Assembly: GCF_001949145.1 (NCBI RefSeq)
Contig: NW_019091642.1
Span: 274,435-338,434, forward strand
DNA length: 64,000 nucleotides
Direction: 5' to 3'
DNA from: Acanthaster planci
Taxonomy: Eukaryota > Echinodermata > Asteroidea > Valvatida > Acanthasteridae
Shown: positions 11,201-20,817 of the stretch, one piece after another
How positions within the stretch are numbered: the first letter of the stretch is position 1
Layout of the letters: every line of letters begins with the position of its first letter
The notes under the pieces: model-generated
The model's database searches: none
What the model was told of the DNA's origin: nothing
The model's input: only the letters and a program-made list of their open reading frames with translations
Translations under genes and position numbers: made by a program

Positions 11201-14200
11201 CCTATGATTTCTTGCAGGTCTTTACGAAATAACAACATATCGCAGATCAAGCTCGGTGCGTTTAGTGGATTGGGGAACCTTACAGCTCTGTAAGTTATAT
11301 TATTTTTTACAATACTTAATTTTTAAGATGCACCGTTAATTTTTAAAAATCAGACAGGAACCACCTGTGGAGATATACTCTCCCCGACAAAGCTCACTAC
11401 CGAAGACTTTAGTGGAAGTACCGGTTAAACTGATGCATGAAAATTAATCTTTTACCTGGTTTATTATTTTCATTGGTATTTTTCTCTTCTTCCAGAGATC
11501 TGTCAGAGAACAATATCGAGGAGATGCATGGGGGAATCTTCAGCGAACTAAAAACGCTTCTAGCATTGTAAGTACTACCTCAGTCAGTGCTTGGAGATTT
11601 GCATGTGAAATATTTTTCTTTCATTAGGGAATAATTCTCTGAAAGGGCAGCTGCAATCAATTTGCCTTAATACAAACCTTCAAAATGCACCATTCAACTT
11701 TTGTTTCATTTTCCATCGAGCAATTTACTGCCTTCTTGGTTTTTATGCTAATGAGTATTATATATATTACATAATTTATATACATGTATATAAGTTGTGA
11801 TGTCATCTCAGGAAGATAGCCTGGACATTACTTTGGTTTGTACACAAAAAGTTTTGCATATTTGTATATTTTTCTGGGCTAAGATTGTTCTTTGCTAATG
11901 CATTGTTTATGTTCACTGCAATAAGCAAGCATCAATCCCTTTCTCAGAAATGTTTTCAGTAAAGTGGATTCTAGGTTAACAATATGAACAGAAAAACCTG
12001 TGCTCTGAACTAAGTTTTCCCTAGATGACATCACAGCAACAGTGTCAGTTGTCCAGGAAAGCTTGAATACTTTTAAAAGCTTCCAAGAGTGCACTTTCAT
12101 TGCATTTAAGGGAATAGGAATATCAAAGAGTTTTCATTGAAGAAAAGTACAAAGTTGCAGAAAGATTGTTTCTATAAGGACAGTTCATTGCAATCGCACC
12201 TTAAGATGCGCTCGCTTGCCTCGAAAGGATTCTGACACGACTAATGTCCTGATGTCTTTTGTTTGTCTCTAGGCAGGCAAAATACATGTACTTAAAGCAG
12301 GTTGTACTTCAACGACCAATAACTTGCCATATTATCGGTTACGGTTTTTTAACCGGGGGTAATGCAACTCTTTGGGCAGCAGACACGCCCTGCAGGGCTT
12401 CCCAAGTCTTATGCGTGTCTAGATGTGTCATTTTTTTTTAAAGATTTGCTCTTTTCAAATTCCTCAGGGCAATAAGATCAGTGCCAGTTCAGTACGTCAG
12501 AGCGAATGCATTTGCCGGCTTGACACATCTCCAGAAACTGTACGTACTTCTTCAAAGAACACATTTCCTGCGATCACACTTCTCATTCAACAATGCTACT
12601 CGACTTACAGACAATGAAAGATAAATGGATCCATGGGTCTCCATTGTCGCAAGTGCCGTGACTAATGGGAGTAGAGGAGATCCCCCCTCCCCGTGCCCCG
12701 TTTGAAATCTTAAAATGAAAAAACCGTTATACCAACCCACAGTTCATTTACCCATAGTGCCCCATTGAAAAGTTTGCACCCTGGGTGACTCAGCAATTCA
12801 CCCCATTTCAATCCCGCAACTGCCACTGCCTACTCGTTTTTACTCGTGTATTTGTCATAAAAAACGGCTTCAGAATTTATTTGGGTGTCTTTTTGGTCAG
12901 TCTTTTGTTCAATGTGTCTTGATCTTTGTCCACTTCTGCAGTGTGCTCATGCGCGGAAATGGTACAGTCAGTGCTTTATCGTCTTCTCAGTACGATTGGC
13001 CAATTGAATTTGAAGACCAAGCTTTGGAGGACTTAACTTCATTACACACAGTGTGGGTATCACTTCGAATTCTTGTTAAAATATAATTCTAGAAAATGAA
13101 AAAATCGAACAGGACTCTATTAAAGCAATGTCTAGCATCAACTTCAAAGTTTATTTTCAATTCTTTTTAATCGCATAGTTATGTTGACGACCACCGCCTC
13201 TGCTGCGACTTCAGGTCTGTACTGCCAAGTGACGACCAGTGCATCAGTATTCGGTTCCAGTCACCGCTATTCAACTGCGGCCGGCTGATGCCGAAGACCG
13301 TGCTTCAGGTTTTCATGTGGATCCTAGGCTGTAGCGCCCTCCTTGGCAACATGTTGGTCATTGTCTGGCGGATGCGAGAGGACAGTGGTAAGGGCAGCAA
13401 ATACGTGCACTCGTTTCTGGTCCTAAACCTGGCTATGTCTGATTTCCTGATGGGAGTGTACATGGTGATCATTGCTACTGTCGACGCCATCGAGAAAGAA
13501 AAGTACTACCTGACAGCCACGCAGTGGAGGAACAGCGCCCTTTGTAAGGCAGCAGGGGTCATCTCTGTCCTTTCCTCAGAAGCTTCGGTTTTCTTCATCA
13601 CTTTGATCAGTGTAGATCGCTACCTGTGCATCGTGCATCCGTTTAGCCGAGTCCGGCTTCAGGAGACGTCTGTCTGGGTGTCTGTAGCCTCCATTTGGCT
13701 CGCGTCCCTGGTAGTAAGCCTGGTTCCAACCATCTTGGCAACCAGTGATTCGGATATCTACGGGCTATCAGATGTCTGCATTGGGCTGCCGTTGCTCACT
13801 CGCCCCGTCGATTACACTTTCACTAAGGATGATGTTGGAGGATCGTTGGGCAATGATACCTACCTCATCCCACAACCCGTTGGTAGTAGACCTACTTGGT
13901 CCTATTCAATAGTGCTATTTCTTGGTGTTAATTTCATGTGTTTCCTGGTCATCACTGTCTCCTACATTGCCATCTTTGCCAAGGTCAAAAGGTCAGTCCG
14001 ACGAGTCAAGCTGCGCTCACACAAGGCGGAAGAGATCAAGATGGCGTCCAAGATGGCAGTCATTGTAGGTTCAGACTGTCTGTGCTGGATGCCCGTCATC
14101 GTTCTTGGGATCCTGTCCCAGACCAGCGTTATTCAAATCAAGCCTGAGGCCTACGCTTGGCTGGTGGTGTTCGTTCTGCCCATCAACTCCTCACTGAACC

Positions 14201-14397
14201 CCTACCTGTACACCATCGTCACGGCCATCAGCCAAAGGCGCCAGGCACATCAATCAACTAAGAAAAGATCCAAGGGTCCAGAAAAAACCTGCAGTCCCGA
14301 CCTCCCAATGGAAATGAGAGGAGACTCAGGCTGTTGGACCATCACCACGCCCAATGCCACGCCCACTAACTCCATCTATCACGGACACCCTGACTAA
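4857..14397 (+). CDS. CUB-LDLa-LRR rhodopsin-type GPCR, relaxin receptor / GRL101-like (multi-exon, 5' end missing)
   Basis: Ten phase-compatible exons are visible: 4857-5201, 6727-6852, 7831-7953, 8374-8494, 9869-9940, 11218-11289, 11496-11567, 12468-12539, 12942-13052 and 13179-14397. They total 2,333 nt, about 777 residues. The order is CUB, LDLa, LDLa, cysteine-containing linker, four 24-residue LRR exons, a fifth LRR-like segment, the VDDHRLCC hinge, seven TM helices and a cytoplasmic tail. The hinge, the TM2 NLAMSDFLMGVYM, the TM3 SVDRYLCIV and the TM7 NSSLNPYLYT identify the leucine-rich-repeat GPCR family closest to relaxin receptors and molluscan GRL101. In relaxin receptors the LDLa module is needed for signalling and the LRRs bind ligand; that role is known for the family and not shown here. 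No signal-peptide exon was recognised upstream of 4857. A CUB module is not part of vertebrate RXFP1/2. The LRR set is shorter than in vertebrate relaxin receptors, so exons may have been missed. Confidence 0.85.
5323..5457. repeat. Foldback element in receptor intron
   Basis: gttattgactgctgtgat... near 5323 pairs with the reverse complement of ...catagcagtcgataat near 5440. The arms are about 45 bp and imperfect. It lies in the intron after the CUB exon. Confidence 0.7.
5636..5859. repeat. Terminal-inverted-repeat element, family A copy 2
   Basis: The left end is cgagcctaaaagtttacccc with ctgatggcgctcttccgg next. The right end is cgcgagggttccggaagct running to ttttactttcgggctcta. Both ends match the element at 35-812, but the interior is much shorter. 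Confidence 0.65.
6180..6345. repeat. Short foldback element
   Basis: aaaggcgcctttccatgtac near 6180 is complementary to gcgcatgtggaaaggcgtc near 6320, giving a MITE-like hairpin of about 165 bp. The interior is CpG-containing. No coding signal. Confidence 0.5.
6727..6852 (+). CDS. Receptor exon: LDLa module 1
   Basis: Phase 1 to 1 (ccatag| ... G|gtaggt). The translation DKHAEDECSSCHL... ends YCDGVVDCTEKEDEQNCG. The C-D-G-x-x-D-C-x-x-x-x-D-E-x-x-C core is the calcium-binding signature of LDL receptor class A repeats. Confidence 0.85.
6933..7306. repeat. MITE with nested inverted repeats rich in GAGTG
   Basis: The outer arms (aggcaaaagagagaaaaact... and the reverse complement ending cacccttttgcat) and inner arms (accactcaaaaagaggag versus ctcctcttgagtggtttt) form a nested foldback within the intron between the two LDLa exons. 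Confidence 0.7.
7831..7953 (+). CDS. Receptor exon: LDLa module 2
   Basis: Phase 1 to 1 (ttcctcag| ... G|gtaatg). NVTCGANQFLCPRTKQC followed by LCDGKADCIQFGDDEDNCG is a complete six-cysteine LDLa repeat with its acidic calcium ligands. Confidence 0.9.
8374..8494 (+). CDS. Receptor exon: linker between LDLa and LRRs
   Basis: Acceptor cctttcag, donor CT|gtaaat, phase 1 to 2. It bridges the phase-1 LDLa exons and the phase-2 LRR exons exactly. The translation (IHGRPDGCESFMVKEILG, VKCKQGWNTTTIHQL ...) has two cysteines and a sequon, placed where relaxin receptors carry an LRR N-cap. Phase fit is the main support. Confidence 0.65.
9869..9940 (+). CDS. Receptor exon: leucine-rich repeat 1
   Basis: A 72-nt exon, phase 2 to 2 (gttggcag| ... 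CT|gtgagc), reading ELSGANVGTLGEGLF then RRLILLRSL. It fits the LRR consensus LxxNxIxxLxxGxFxxLxxLxxL. Confidence 0.8.
10710..10761. repeat. Single end of the family A element
   Basis: gcgcgagggtttcggaagct through ccttttacttttagcctcta is one terminus of the element family seen at 35-812 and 5636-5859. The opposite end was not found, so it is a solo or truncated end. Confidence 0.6.
11218..11289 (+). CDS. Receptor exon: leucine-rich repeat 2
   Basis: 72 nt, phase 2 to 2 (cttgcag| ... CT|gtaagt). SLRNNNISQIKLGAFSGL then GNLTAL is a textbook extracellular LRR. Confidence 0.92.
11496..11567 (+). CDS. Receptor exon: leucine-rich repeat 3
   Basis: 72 nt, phase 2 to 2 (cttccag| ... TT|gtaagt). DLSENNIEEMHGGIFSEL then KTLLAL is a clear LRR. 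Confidence 0.92.
12468..12539 (+). CDS. Receptor exon: leucine-rich repeat 4
   Basis: 72 nt, phase 2 to 2 (cctcag| ... CT|gtacgt). AIRSVPVQYVRANAFAGL then THLQKL is a more diverged LRR with the conserved F-x-x-L-x-x-L end. Confidence 0.85.
12942..13052 (+). CDS. Receptor exon: extended last LRR segment
   Basis: Phase 2 to 2, 111 nt (ttctgcag| ... GT|gtgggt). VLMRGNGTVSALSSSQYDW runs into FEDQALEDLTSLHTV. It is a longer repeat with an insertion, just before the hinge, as expected for the final LRR. Confidence 0.75.
13179..14397 (+). CDS. Receptor exon: hinge, seven TM helices and C-tail
   Basis: The exon starts after tcgcatag in phase 2 and reads YVDDHRLCCDFRSVLPSDDQ, the hinge signature of LGR receptors (cysteine pair before TM1). 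TM segments follow: TM1 ILGCSALLGNMLVIVWRM, TM2 NLAMSDFLMGVYMV, TM3 SSEASVFFITLISVDRYLC, TM4 WVSVASIWLASLVVSLVP, TM5 VNFMCFLVITVSYIAIF, TM6 MAVIVGSDCLCWMPVIVL and TM7 FVLPINSSLNPYLYT. The DRY and NPxxY motifs expected of an active G-protein coupler are present. The tail is Ser/Thr/Pro-rich and ends at TAA 14395-14397. Confidence 0.95.
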
Positions 14398-15147
14398 TTG
14401 GTATTTGCAGCAGCGATCCTTGGTGGAGGGTCTCGAGCATACGTACTTACCACCTCTGTCTCGACTACATTTTAGGGTCATTTGATTATACAGACCATTC
14501 TTTAGATTCCATTCTTAACATGCACGTACACCGTCCAAAGTTTCTCCAAATGTCTTTGTGAAATAATTCAGTCTTTGACATCTTATTCTCTGTGGAATTC
14601 GAAGTTTATTTTCTGTTGTTATTTACCCTATCGTGCATAATACTGATGACAGTTATTTTGACTGCATGTGGAACGTTCATAAATTTCGTAGGCGTAATTT
14701 CTGGTAAAGGTTTAATGTACCGTGCGAGATGCATGGTTTCCGAGCGAAAATAGGCTGGGGCGATAATTCTGATTTTCTTTTCCAGCAAAAATAATTGGGG
14801 CCACCTGTGCCGTTTGCTCGTGGTTAAAAAAAACGATTTGAAAGGTCCAACGTGGCACCGCTTAGTAATGATCCAAAGTGTCCAGATATTATATTTTTGG
14901 AGCGTTTAACAATGATTCGAACCATTTTTCGTGTGTTGATCAGCCGATGCATTGACTCCTGAAACATAACACGTCCGCGATAAAGCTAATAGTCTCGAAC
15001 ATTGCTAACAATCATACTTGCTTGTGCTATTTTCTGTTTTAAGATGTACAAAGTTAACTGAAAAATTAACGTCGTATACCCAGCTGGACTGTATTTAGAC
15101 TACTGTTGATTCTGAACTTTATTTTTCAACATGTGCATGTCTGCTTA

Positions 15148-15153
15148 AATAAA
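15148..15153 (+). promoter_or_regulatory. Candidate polyadenylation signal of the receptor gene
   Basis: AATAAA followed by an A run lies about 750 bases after the receptor stop codon. It is a plausible end for the 3' UTR. Genomic A-richness makes this weak evidence alone. Confidence 0.4.
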
Positions 15154-15159
15154 AAAAAA

Positions 15160-18100
15160 ACTCTTCATCCTTAAATATATTTTGAATAATGATTATTCTG
15201 AATGAAATCTATTCGTTTCAATTAATTCGTTAATATATTCTCAAAGTGTAAATACGTCGCATGTCAACGTCAGATTAGTTGTAGAATTTTAGAATCATGC
15301 TTGCTAGCTTAATACCTCCAATATACTGCTTCGAGCAAATCATGAATTGAATGCCGTCCATTTACCTCTTACTGGAAAAACTAAGGGTACAGGCGTTGAT
15401 TGCATCGACCTTGTCTGTGAAAATTGGAGAAATTGGGCCTGTCTGAACCCCCTAACAGCCAGAAGCGGAATCTGATCCATTAAAATCATTGGCAGTTGAT
15501 AAGGTGATGAGGTAGTCTCCGGAACAGAATTATCGAATGGTTAGCCTTAAAGTGAAGACTCACATAATTTGGACTGTAAGAAAGACTAATGCAAGTCTGC
15601 ATGACAGACTGGCCATTGTGACCTTTAGATCTGTCTTTACAAGTGTTGATTATATGCAATGCATCTTAGTGAAACAATGGATAATGCCGTCTAGGAAACT
15701 TGATGTAACTTTGATTTCCTCTGTAAAAAGTGCGGTGAGAAAAATAAACTGAAAACTTGCAGAATCCGATCATATCTATATGATGAAATGGTCATTATTT
15801 TTCTTATATTTTATGCATATAGTTAAAACCTGCAGTACTCACGTATGTTTCAGAGGGAAATTATTAACTGCGCATGTCCCATTTTCAGGGATACATACGT
15901 AATGGGGGGCATGAGAATTCGTGCCTTGCAAGCAGCTCCTTCATTTCATGAAATTTTCGTCTTATTTTCACTTTTTGGAATTAAAAATAACTGCCCAAAA
16001 ATATTTTCTTGTTAAAGATAAAGCCTTCTCGTAACGTATTTTGTGAAAAAAAATTCGAGAAAATAGTACCAGAGTGGCGGGTCAAAACTAGTGATTTTTG
16101 TGTAAAGCTCTTTTCGTGAGCGGTAGTTTGCGTTTTAATTTGGAACCATTTTGGAAGGTGCACTCAGCCAGTTAGGAACTTAGCACACCCATAAAAATGA
16201 AAAGAAAACGGGACTTACTGCGCATACGTTCGGGTGCAAGCCAGGGTCGCTCGCCAGTGTTCGGATATTGCCTGGAAATCCGAGCATGCTGAATAAATAA
16301 GACCGTTACATTAGAACGGCGTACGTGGGCGTACGTACGAAAGCGTACATAGGGACTGGAACGTCTGGGTGCAGGCCGGTAAACTTGAACAAACTGCTAT
16401 AGCCAACAGTGATAAATACCTAAACTTCAAATAATCAGGAAAATACTCGTAAGTTTCTCAGGCGTTCGAGACGCACATCAAATTAAAGCCGTTTTTTATG
16501 ATTTTTTTTTTGTTTTATTTTCGAATTTCCATTCATTAACTGATGACTTTTGAAGATTTTTTTCCACAAAAGTTCACCCCTCAGTCGTGAAGTCCCTCAC
16601 TATTTTGAAATATCGATGCCTATTCACTTCTTGAAAAAATAGACCGTTTTCGGGCAAATCTCACTCAGACACAAGCTGGTTTTGTCTTTTCTGTAAATGT
16701 TCATGGGCCACAAAATGTTCACGAATTTCGTGGAGAATTTGAGTGCATTACAAATTGTGATTTGGACGGCTGAGTTTTCGGTCTCTGTGCCTGCACACCA
16801 CAGACATAAATAACCCGAGGGTCAACAGAGGATGAACAAAGATAGATGTTATTCACCTGCAAGAGTACTGCAATTAACAAAAATTTAAAAAATCAGTATC
16901 CAAACAATAGGGCTAACTTCGCACATGATAAACTGCAGCTACGTACAGGTAGGCCTACGCGTAGTCACTGGTCCCTATTATCATAGGGACGGGCATCAGT
17001 CCACACCCCTCTTAAGAAGTTAGCGCCCTCCCGCGGCATAATTGCGATCGGCGTATCACCAACGATTGCTAGCGATGTCATTTGTAAGAATAATAAAACC
17101 GGTAGGTAGTGCAGGGGTTACCATCCTTTTTCCTTTAATTTTGCATATAAAATTTGGCATTTAGTGTTTTTCCCCATCCTAAACGTCCCTGGAACGTGAA
17201 CAGTGTGTGCATATAAGTTAATTTTTTGCGTTGTCATTTGCCAGAGGAGTAATTAAGTCTGCCGCCAGGCAGTTGTCATGCCATGGACTGGTTTACTTCC
17301 AAAACTCTGTAGACCTAGCCCATGTAGGCTCCGCCTCGCTCCCACGAACCCCATAGAAACTGAGCCTTTTATACCATACATAGACTTCAGTTTCAGTGTA
17401 TAGTCAAATATTACAGGATTAACAGTGGCTATTACATGTAGCTAGGAATAGGATACAGGAGTTCAACAGTTAGCCTAGGCCCACGTACCTGGCCGGGGAT
17501 AACTGAACGACAACGGTACCATCCGAACATGCTGAATATAGAGGGGACGACTTCGGAATATTTCAGCTATTTCTGGAAAACTGAAGGAATTACTCCAGTC
17601 TTGGCCACATGGACATTGGGTGATATACAAACCCTTTATTTGGAGAGTAGTCAGAATCATCGAGTCTGGTACCCAGACTGATGTACAAGTAGGCTACATG
17701 GACTTAGGCATGTCCGGAGTAGGCCTAGTGCAGTGCCGGACAGTTCTGGAAGCAGGACTTGGTTCATAGCGGATAAAGTTCCATATACGGACAGCATTTT
17801 CCTCAAAATGTTGTAACAGCCATCAGAAAATGATAACATGTCCAGAAAAGTGAATTTTAGCCAAGAAAATTCCAAAGAATTTAATAATTTCTTAAAATCA
17901 ACAGTGACACTTGGGTTCTTTTCAGACAAGTCTCACACTAGTCTGAGGTTGGTGCACAAGGACATCAAGTGTTGTCCGTATCGCTGTGGACAGATGCAAC
18001 TTAGCTGTATGCCTTCATCCGAGAACTTTGACAACCTAATGTTGTGATTGATTGCACCACGAACTGATAAAAAGTCACAAAGCTCTCAGTCACAGAGGGT

Positions 18101-19814
18101 CTTTCAATATGGAACTCTTTCCTCTAATGTCTGTGACCATATAGTGGCCAGGGCCCTCATTTCGTCACTTACATGTATTGTCAAAATCACACTTGACAAT
18201 AGGAGGCAAACATGGAGACCTGGGAACTATACGGTCACAGGCGTTAAATGTACAATGTATATGTACCTGTACACGCAGACACATGTGTACACTGTTAAAT
18301 CTACAGTTGGGTCAAAAAGTTTAGGTACACTCGGTAGAAAAACAGTTTTCCTTAATTTTTTGCCGTTTGAAATAGTTTCCCCTACTTTTTCTCTATGAGG
18401 TCAGACAAATTGTATCTCAACTTAACCCTAACACTCCTCAGTCCTCCAACAGGTGAAGGATTGAGGAGGGTTAGGGTTAATGTTCATAGTGCGTACATGT
18501 ACATTGTATTTCAATTGAAGATACTTAGAGATACAGTACTTATTGTGGTTCAAAATATTAATATTTCTGAAAAATCATTTTCTGAAAATTTATCCCTTTA
18601 TTGTTCAAAAACACTTCAGAAAGTAGTCCACTATGACTATGAGATGTGACCAAAAATACAGAAATTGGCACTAAATATTAGGGTTGGAGTACATGTTGTA
18701 AAACTTTGATTTTTTTTATTAATATAAAATGAATCATGTATAAATATGTGTCTCTGAGTATTTTTATTTGACGCATACACCATGTACATTAAGTAGAGAC
18801 CCATCTTGTATGTCAGGATTGAGTGAGGTTGTGAAATTTGAGGGAAACTGTTTTTGTTCTTCCAGATGTATGTCAACTTTTGGCCCCAACTCTATGTCCT
18901 TCGGGCAAAAGTGTGAAACAATGTTAGTAAAAAACTGCCATGGCAAGATGAACTGGTACCCTGGATTTAAGCCACTAGACGTCATCCAACCTGAACCACT
19001 CAAAGGCCATTTTAGGCCTACATGTACTAGTACATGCAGTCATGTAATTTTTAAGATAGGCCATCCAGGCGATTTCATGCAGTTAAATTTCTGAAGATTC
19101 TGAAGAATAAATCAACCTTCCGAGTGATTTCATGGTTTAAATATGTGGTCAGTTTCAATGTATTTCCCCTCGCCCACCAAAACAAAAATGGAATCATCTT
19201 TTCATTCTCTTAATTTGAATCCTACCTTAAATATGAGGTACATGTAATTCCTTTTTTCACAATTCATAGCTGCTAGGGAGGAAAATAACGTGTCAATTGC
19301 ATGAGGTCTGAATTGCATCAGCATGACAACTTCCCAATAGAAATATAACGTTAGGCCAAAGCATAGAACCAATCACAAATTTGTCACGGTCCCTCAAATA
19401 CATGCACTGCGCATGTTTTCTACTTGCCGTGCCTGTTCAAAAACAAATCTATTAAGGACTACATGTAGTTCATGGTCTGGTGCCCAATGCCTCTTTGTTC
19501 AATGCAAATTTAGTGACACTAAAACGCATGTACTCATGCACATCACAAGGGGAACAGTAGCCTTCGCTCCATGGTGGTTTACTGTGCAAGTACCCTAGCT
19601 TGCATGTATTCATTTTTCCTTCTAGAAGGGTGTAAAACCCCGCCAATATAGTTTCACCCCTCAGAAAGGCCATAAAAGGTTACTTGAAACATAACCAAAT
19701 TTTAGCTCCCAAAAACAAGGCCCCCCCGATACTTTGGTCCTCGAGTCTACACCTTTCCTTAGTTCTAGAGTATTTTACCAATATAATGACGCTGTTAACA
19801 GTTAACACAAACAA
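15160..19814. other. Intergenic stretch without a recognisable gene
   Basis: The largest open frames here are short, lack family signatures and lack splice-compatible neighbours. A short palindrome (gtccctat/atagggac around 16972-16991) and one hairpin repeat at 18422-18480 are the only clear structures. The proximal promoter of the esterase gene should lie at the right end, but no TATA-like or initiator motif could be assigned with confidence. Confidence 0.6.
18422..18480. repeat. Hairpin repeat TTAACCCTAAC...GTTAGGGTTAA
   Basis: ttaaccctaacactcctcag followed by tcctcc is mirrored by ggattgaggagggttagggt-taa. The same ggattgagga words recur at 23.66-24.06 kb, so this is a small dispersed foldback family. 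Confidence 0.75.
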
Positions 19815-19935
19815 AACAAATACATGTAACTCCACCACCAGAATGTTTGTCTAAACAGGGTCCAAAGTTGGAAATTTACAGCAACGCTACTCTTAGCAAG
19901 ATACGGGTACCAACGCAGCCTAGACGGATCAGAGG

Positions 19936-20209
19936 ATGGGATCTCCTCACGGCATGCCTCAGGTACACCTGAGGAGATCACGCAGTTCACTCTGCCTGGT
20001 CTCGACACTGTGCCTGCTGCTTATCCTAATGTGGCTGAGGTGTCGGTTTTCCTCCGTCAACTCTGATTGGTCATTTAGACCCTTTGGTGGAGTGGACGGC
20101 AAAACAGACAATAAGAACTTGACACTGGTGATTTTGCCGTCTGGGTTGGCGAATATCCAAGGAGCGTATTGTTTGGATGGGAGCCCGCCGTCTTACTACA
20201 TTCGGAGAG
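19936..20209 (+). CDS. Duplicate copy of esterase exon 1
   Basis: Same 274-nt exon as 20544-20817 with an intact ATG, signal-anchor and G|gtgaga donor. It differs by a few residues (for example SSLCLV for SSLSLV and LANIQG for LAAIQG). If the duplication is real, it is an alternative first exon; if it is an assembly artefact, it is the other allele. Confidence 0.6.
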
Positions 20210-20419
20210 GTGAGATTGATGGATTGTGGGCACAGACTTGGCTGTCCCCTGAATGTTAGGAGTTGACAATGACTATCTCAGTAGATACAGGCAGTGTGGG
20301 GGTTCATAGTTGGGTCTTGTACAGCAATGCTCCTGTGTTTGCGGAATGTCTAGTTCACGCTTCACAGCTTACCCTAGTTTTGTTTGGTTTTGTTACCAAT
20401 AAACTCTTTGTTTCTTTAA

Positions 20420-20420
20420 N
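20420..20420. other. Assembly gap (1 N)
   Basis: Single N between the two copies of the exon 1 block. Confidence 1.
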
Positions 20421-20543
20421 ATAACAAATACATGTAACTCCACCACCAGAATGTTTGTCTAAACAGGGTCCAAAGTTGGAAATTTACAGCAACGCTACTC
20501 TTAGCAAGATACGAGTACCAACGCAGCCTAGACGGATCAGAGG

Positions 20544-20817
20544 ATGGGATCTCCTCACGGCATGCCTCAGGTACACCTGAGGAGATCACGCAGTTCACTC
20601 TCCCTGGTCTCGACACTGTGCCTGCTGCTTATCCTAATGTGGCTGAGGTGTCGGTTTTCCTCGGTCAACTCTGATTGGTCATTTAGACCCTTTGGTGGAG
20701 TGGACGGCAAAACAGACAATAAGAACTTGACACTGGTGATTTTGCCATCAGGATTGGCGGCCATCCAAGGAGCGTATTGTTTGGATGGGAGCCCGCCGTC
20801 TTACTACATTCGGAGAG
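20544..20817 (+). CDS. Esterase exon 1: signal-anchor and first strands
   Basis: MGSPHGMPQVHLRRSRSS leads into the hydrophobic LVSTLCLLLILMWL and then NLTLVILPSGLAAIQGAYCL and DGSPPSYYIRRG. The last part is the typical PAE start (AxCLDGSxPxYxxxxG). Ends in phase 1 at G|gtgaga. Confidence 0.9.

Noticed and set aside
12271-12300. Possible extra LRR exon after tctctag
   Set aside because: The translation has no LRR pattern and no suitable donor; the neighbouring LRR exons already join in phase.
8543-12800. Two similar ccccctcccc-rich stretches (about 8.54-8.74 and 12.66-12.80 kb) as one repeat family
   Set aside because: The similarity is patchy by eye and borders cannot be defined; an alignment search would be needed to call it.
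17475-18047. Short open frames on both strands near 17.5-18.0 kb
   Set aside because: They overlap each other on opposite strands, have no recognisable motif and no splice partners.
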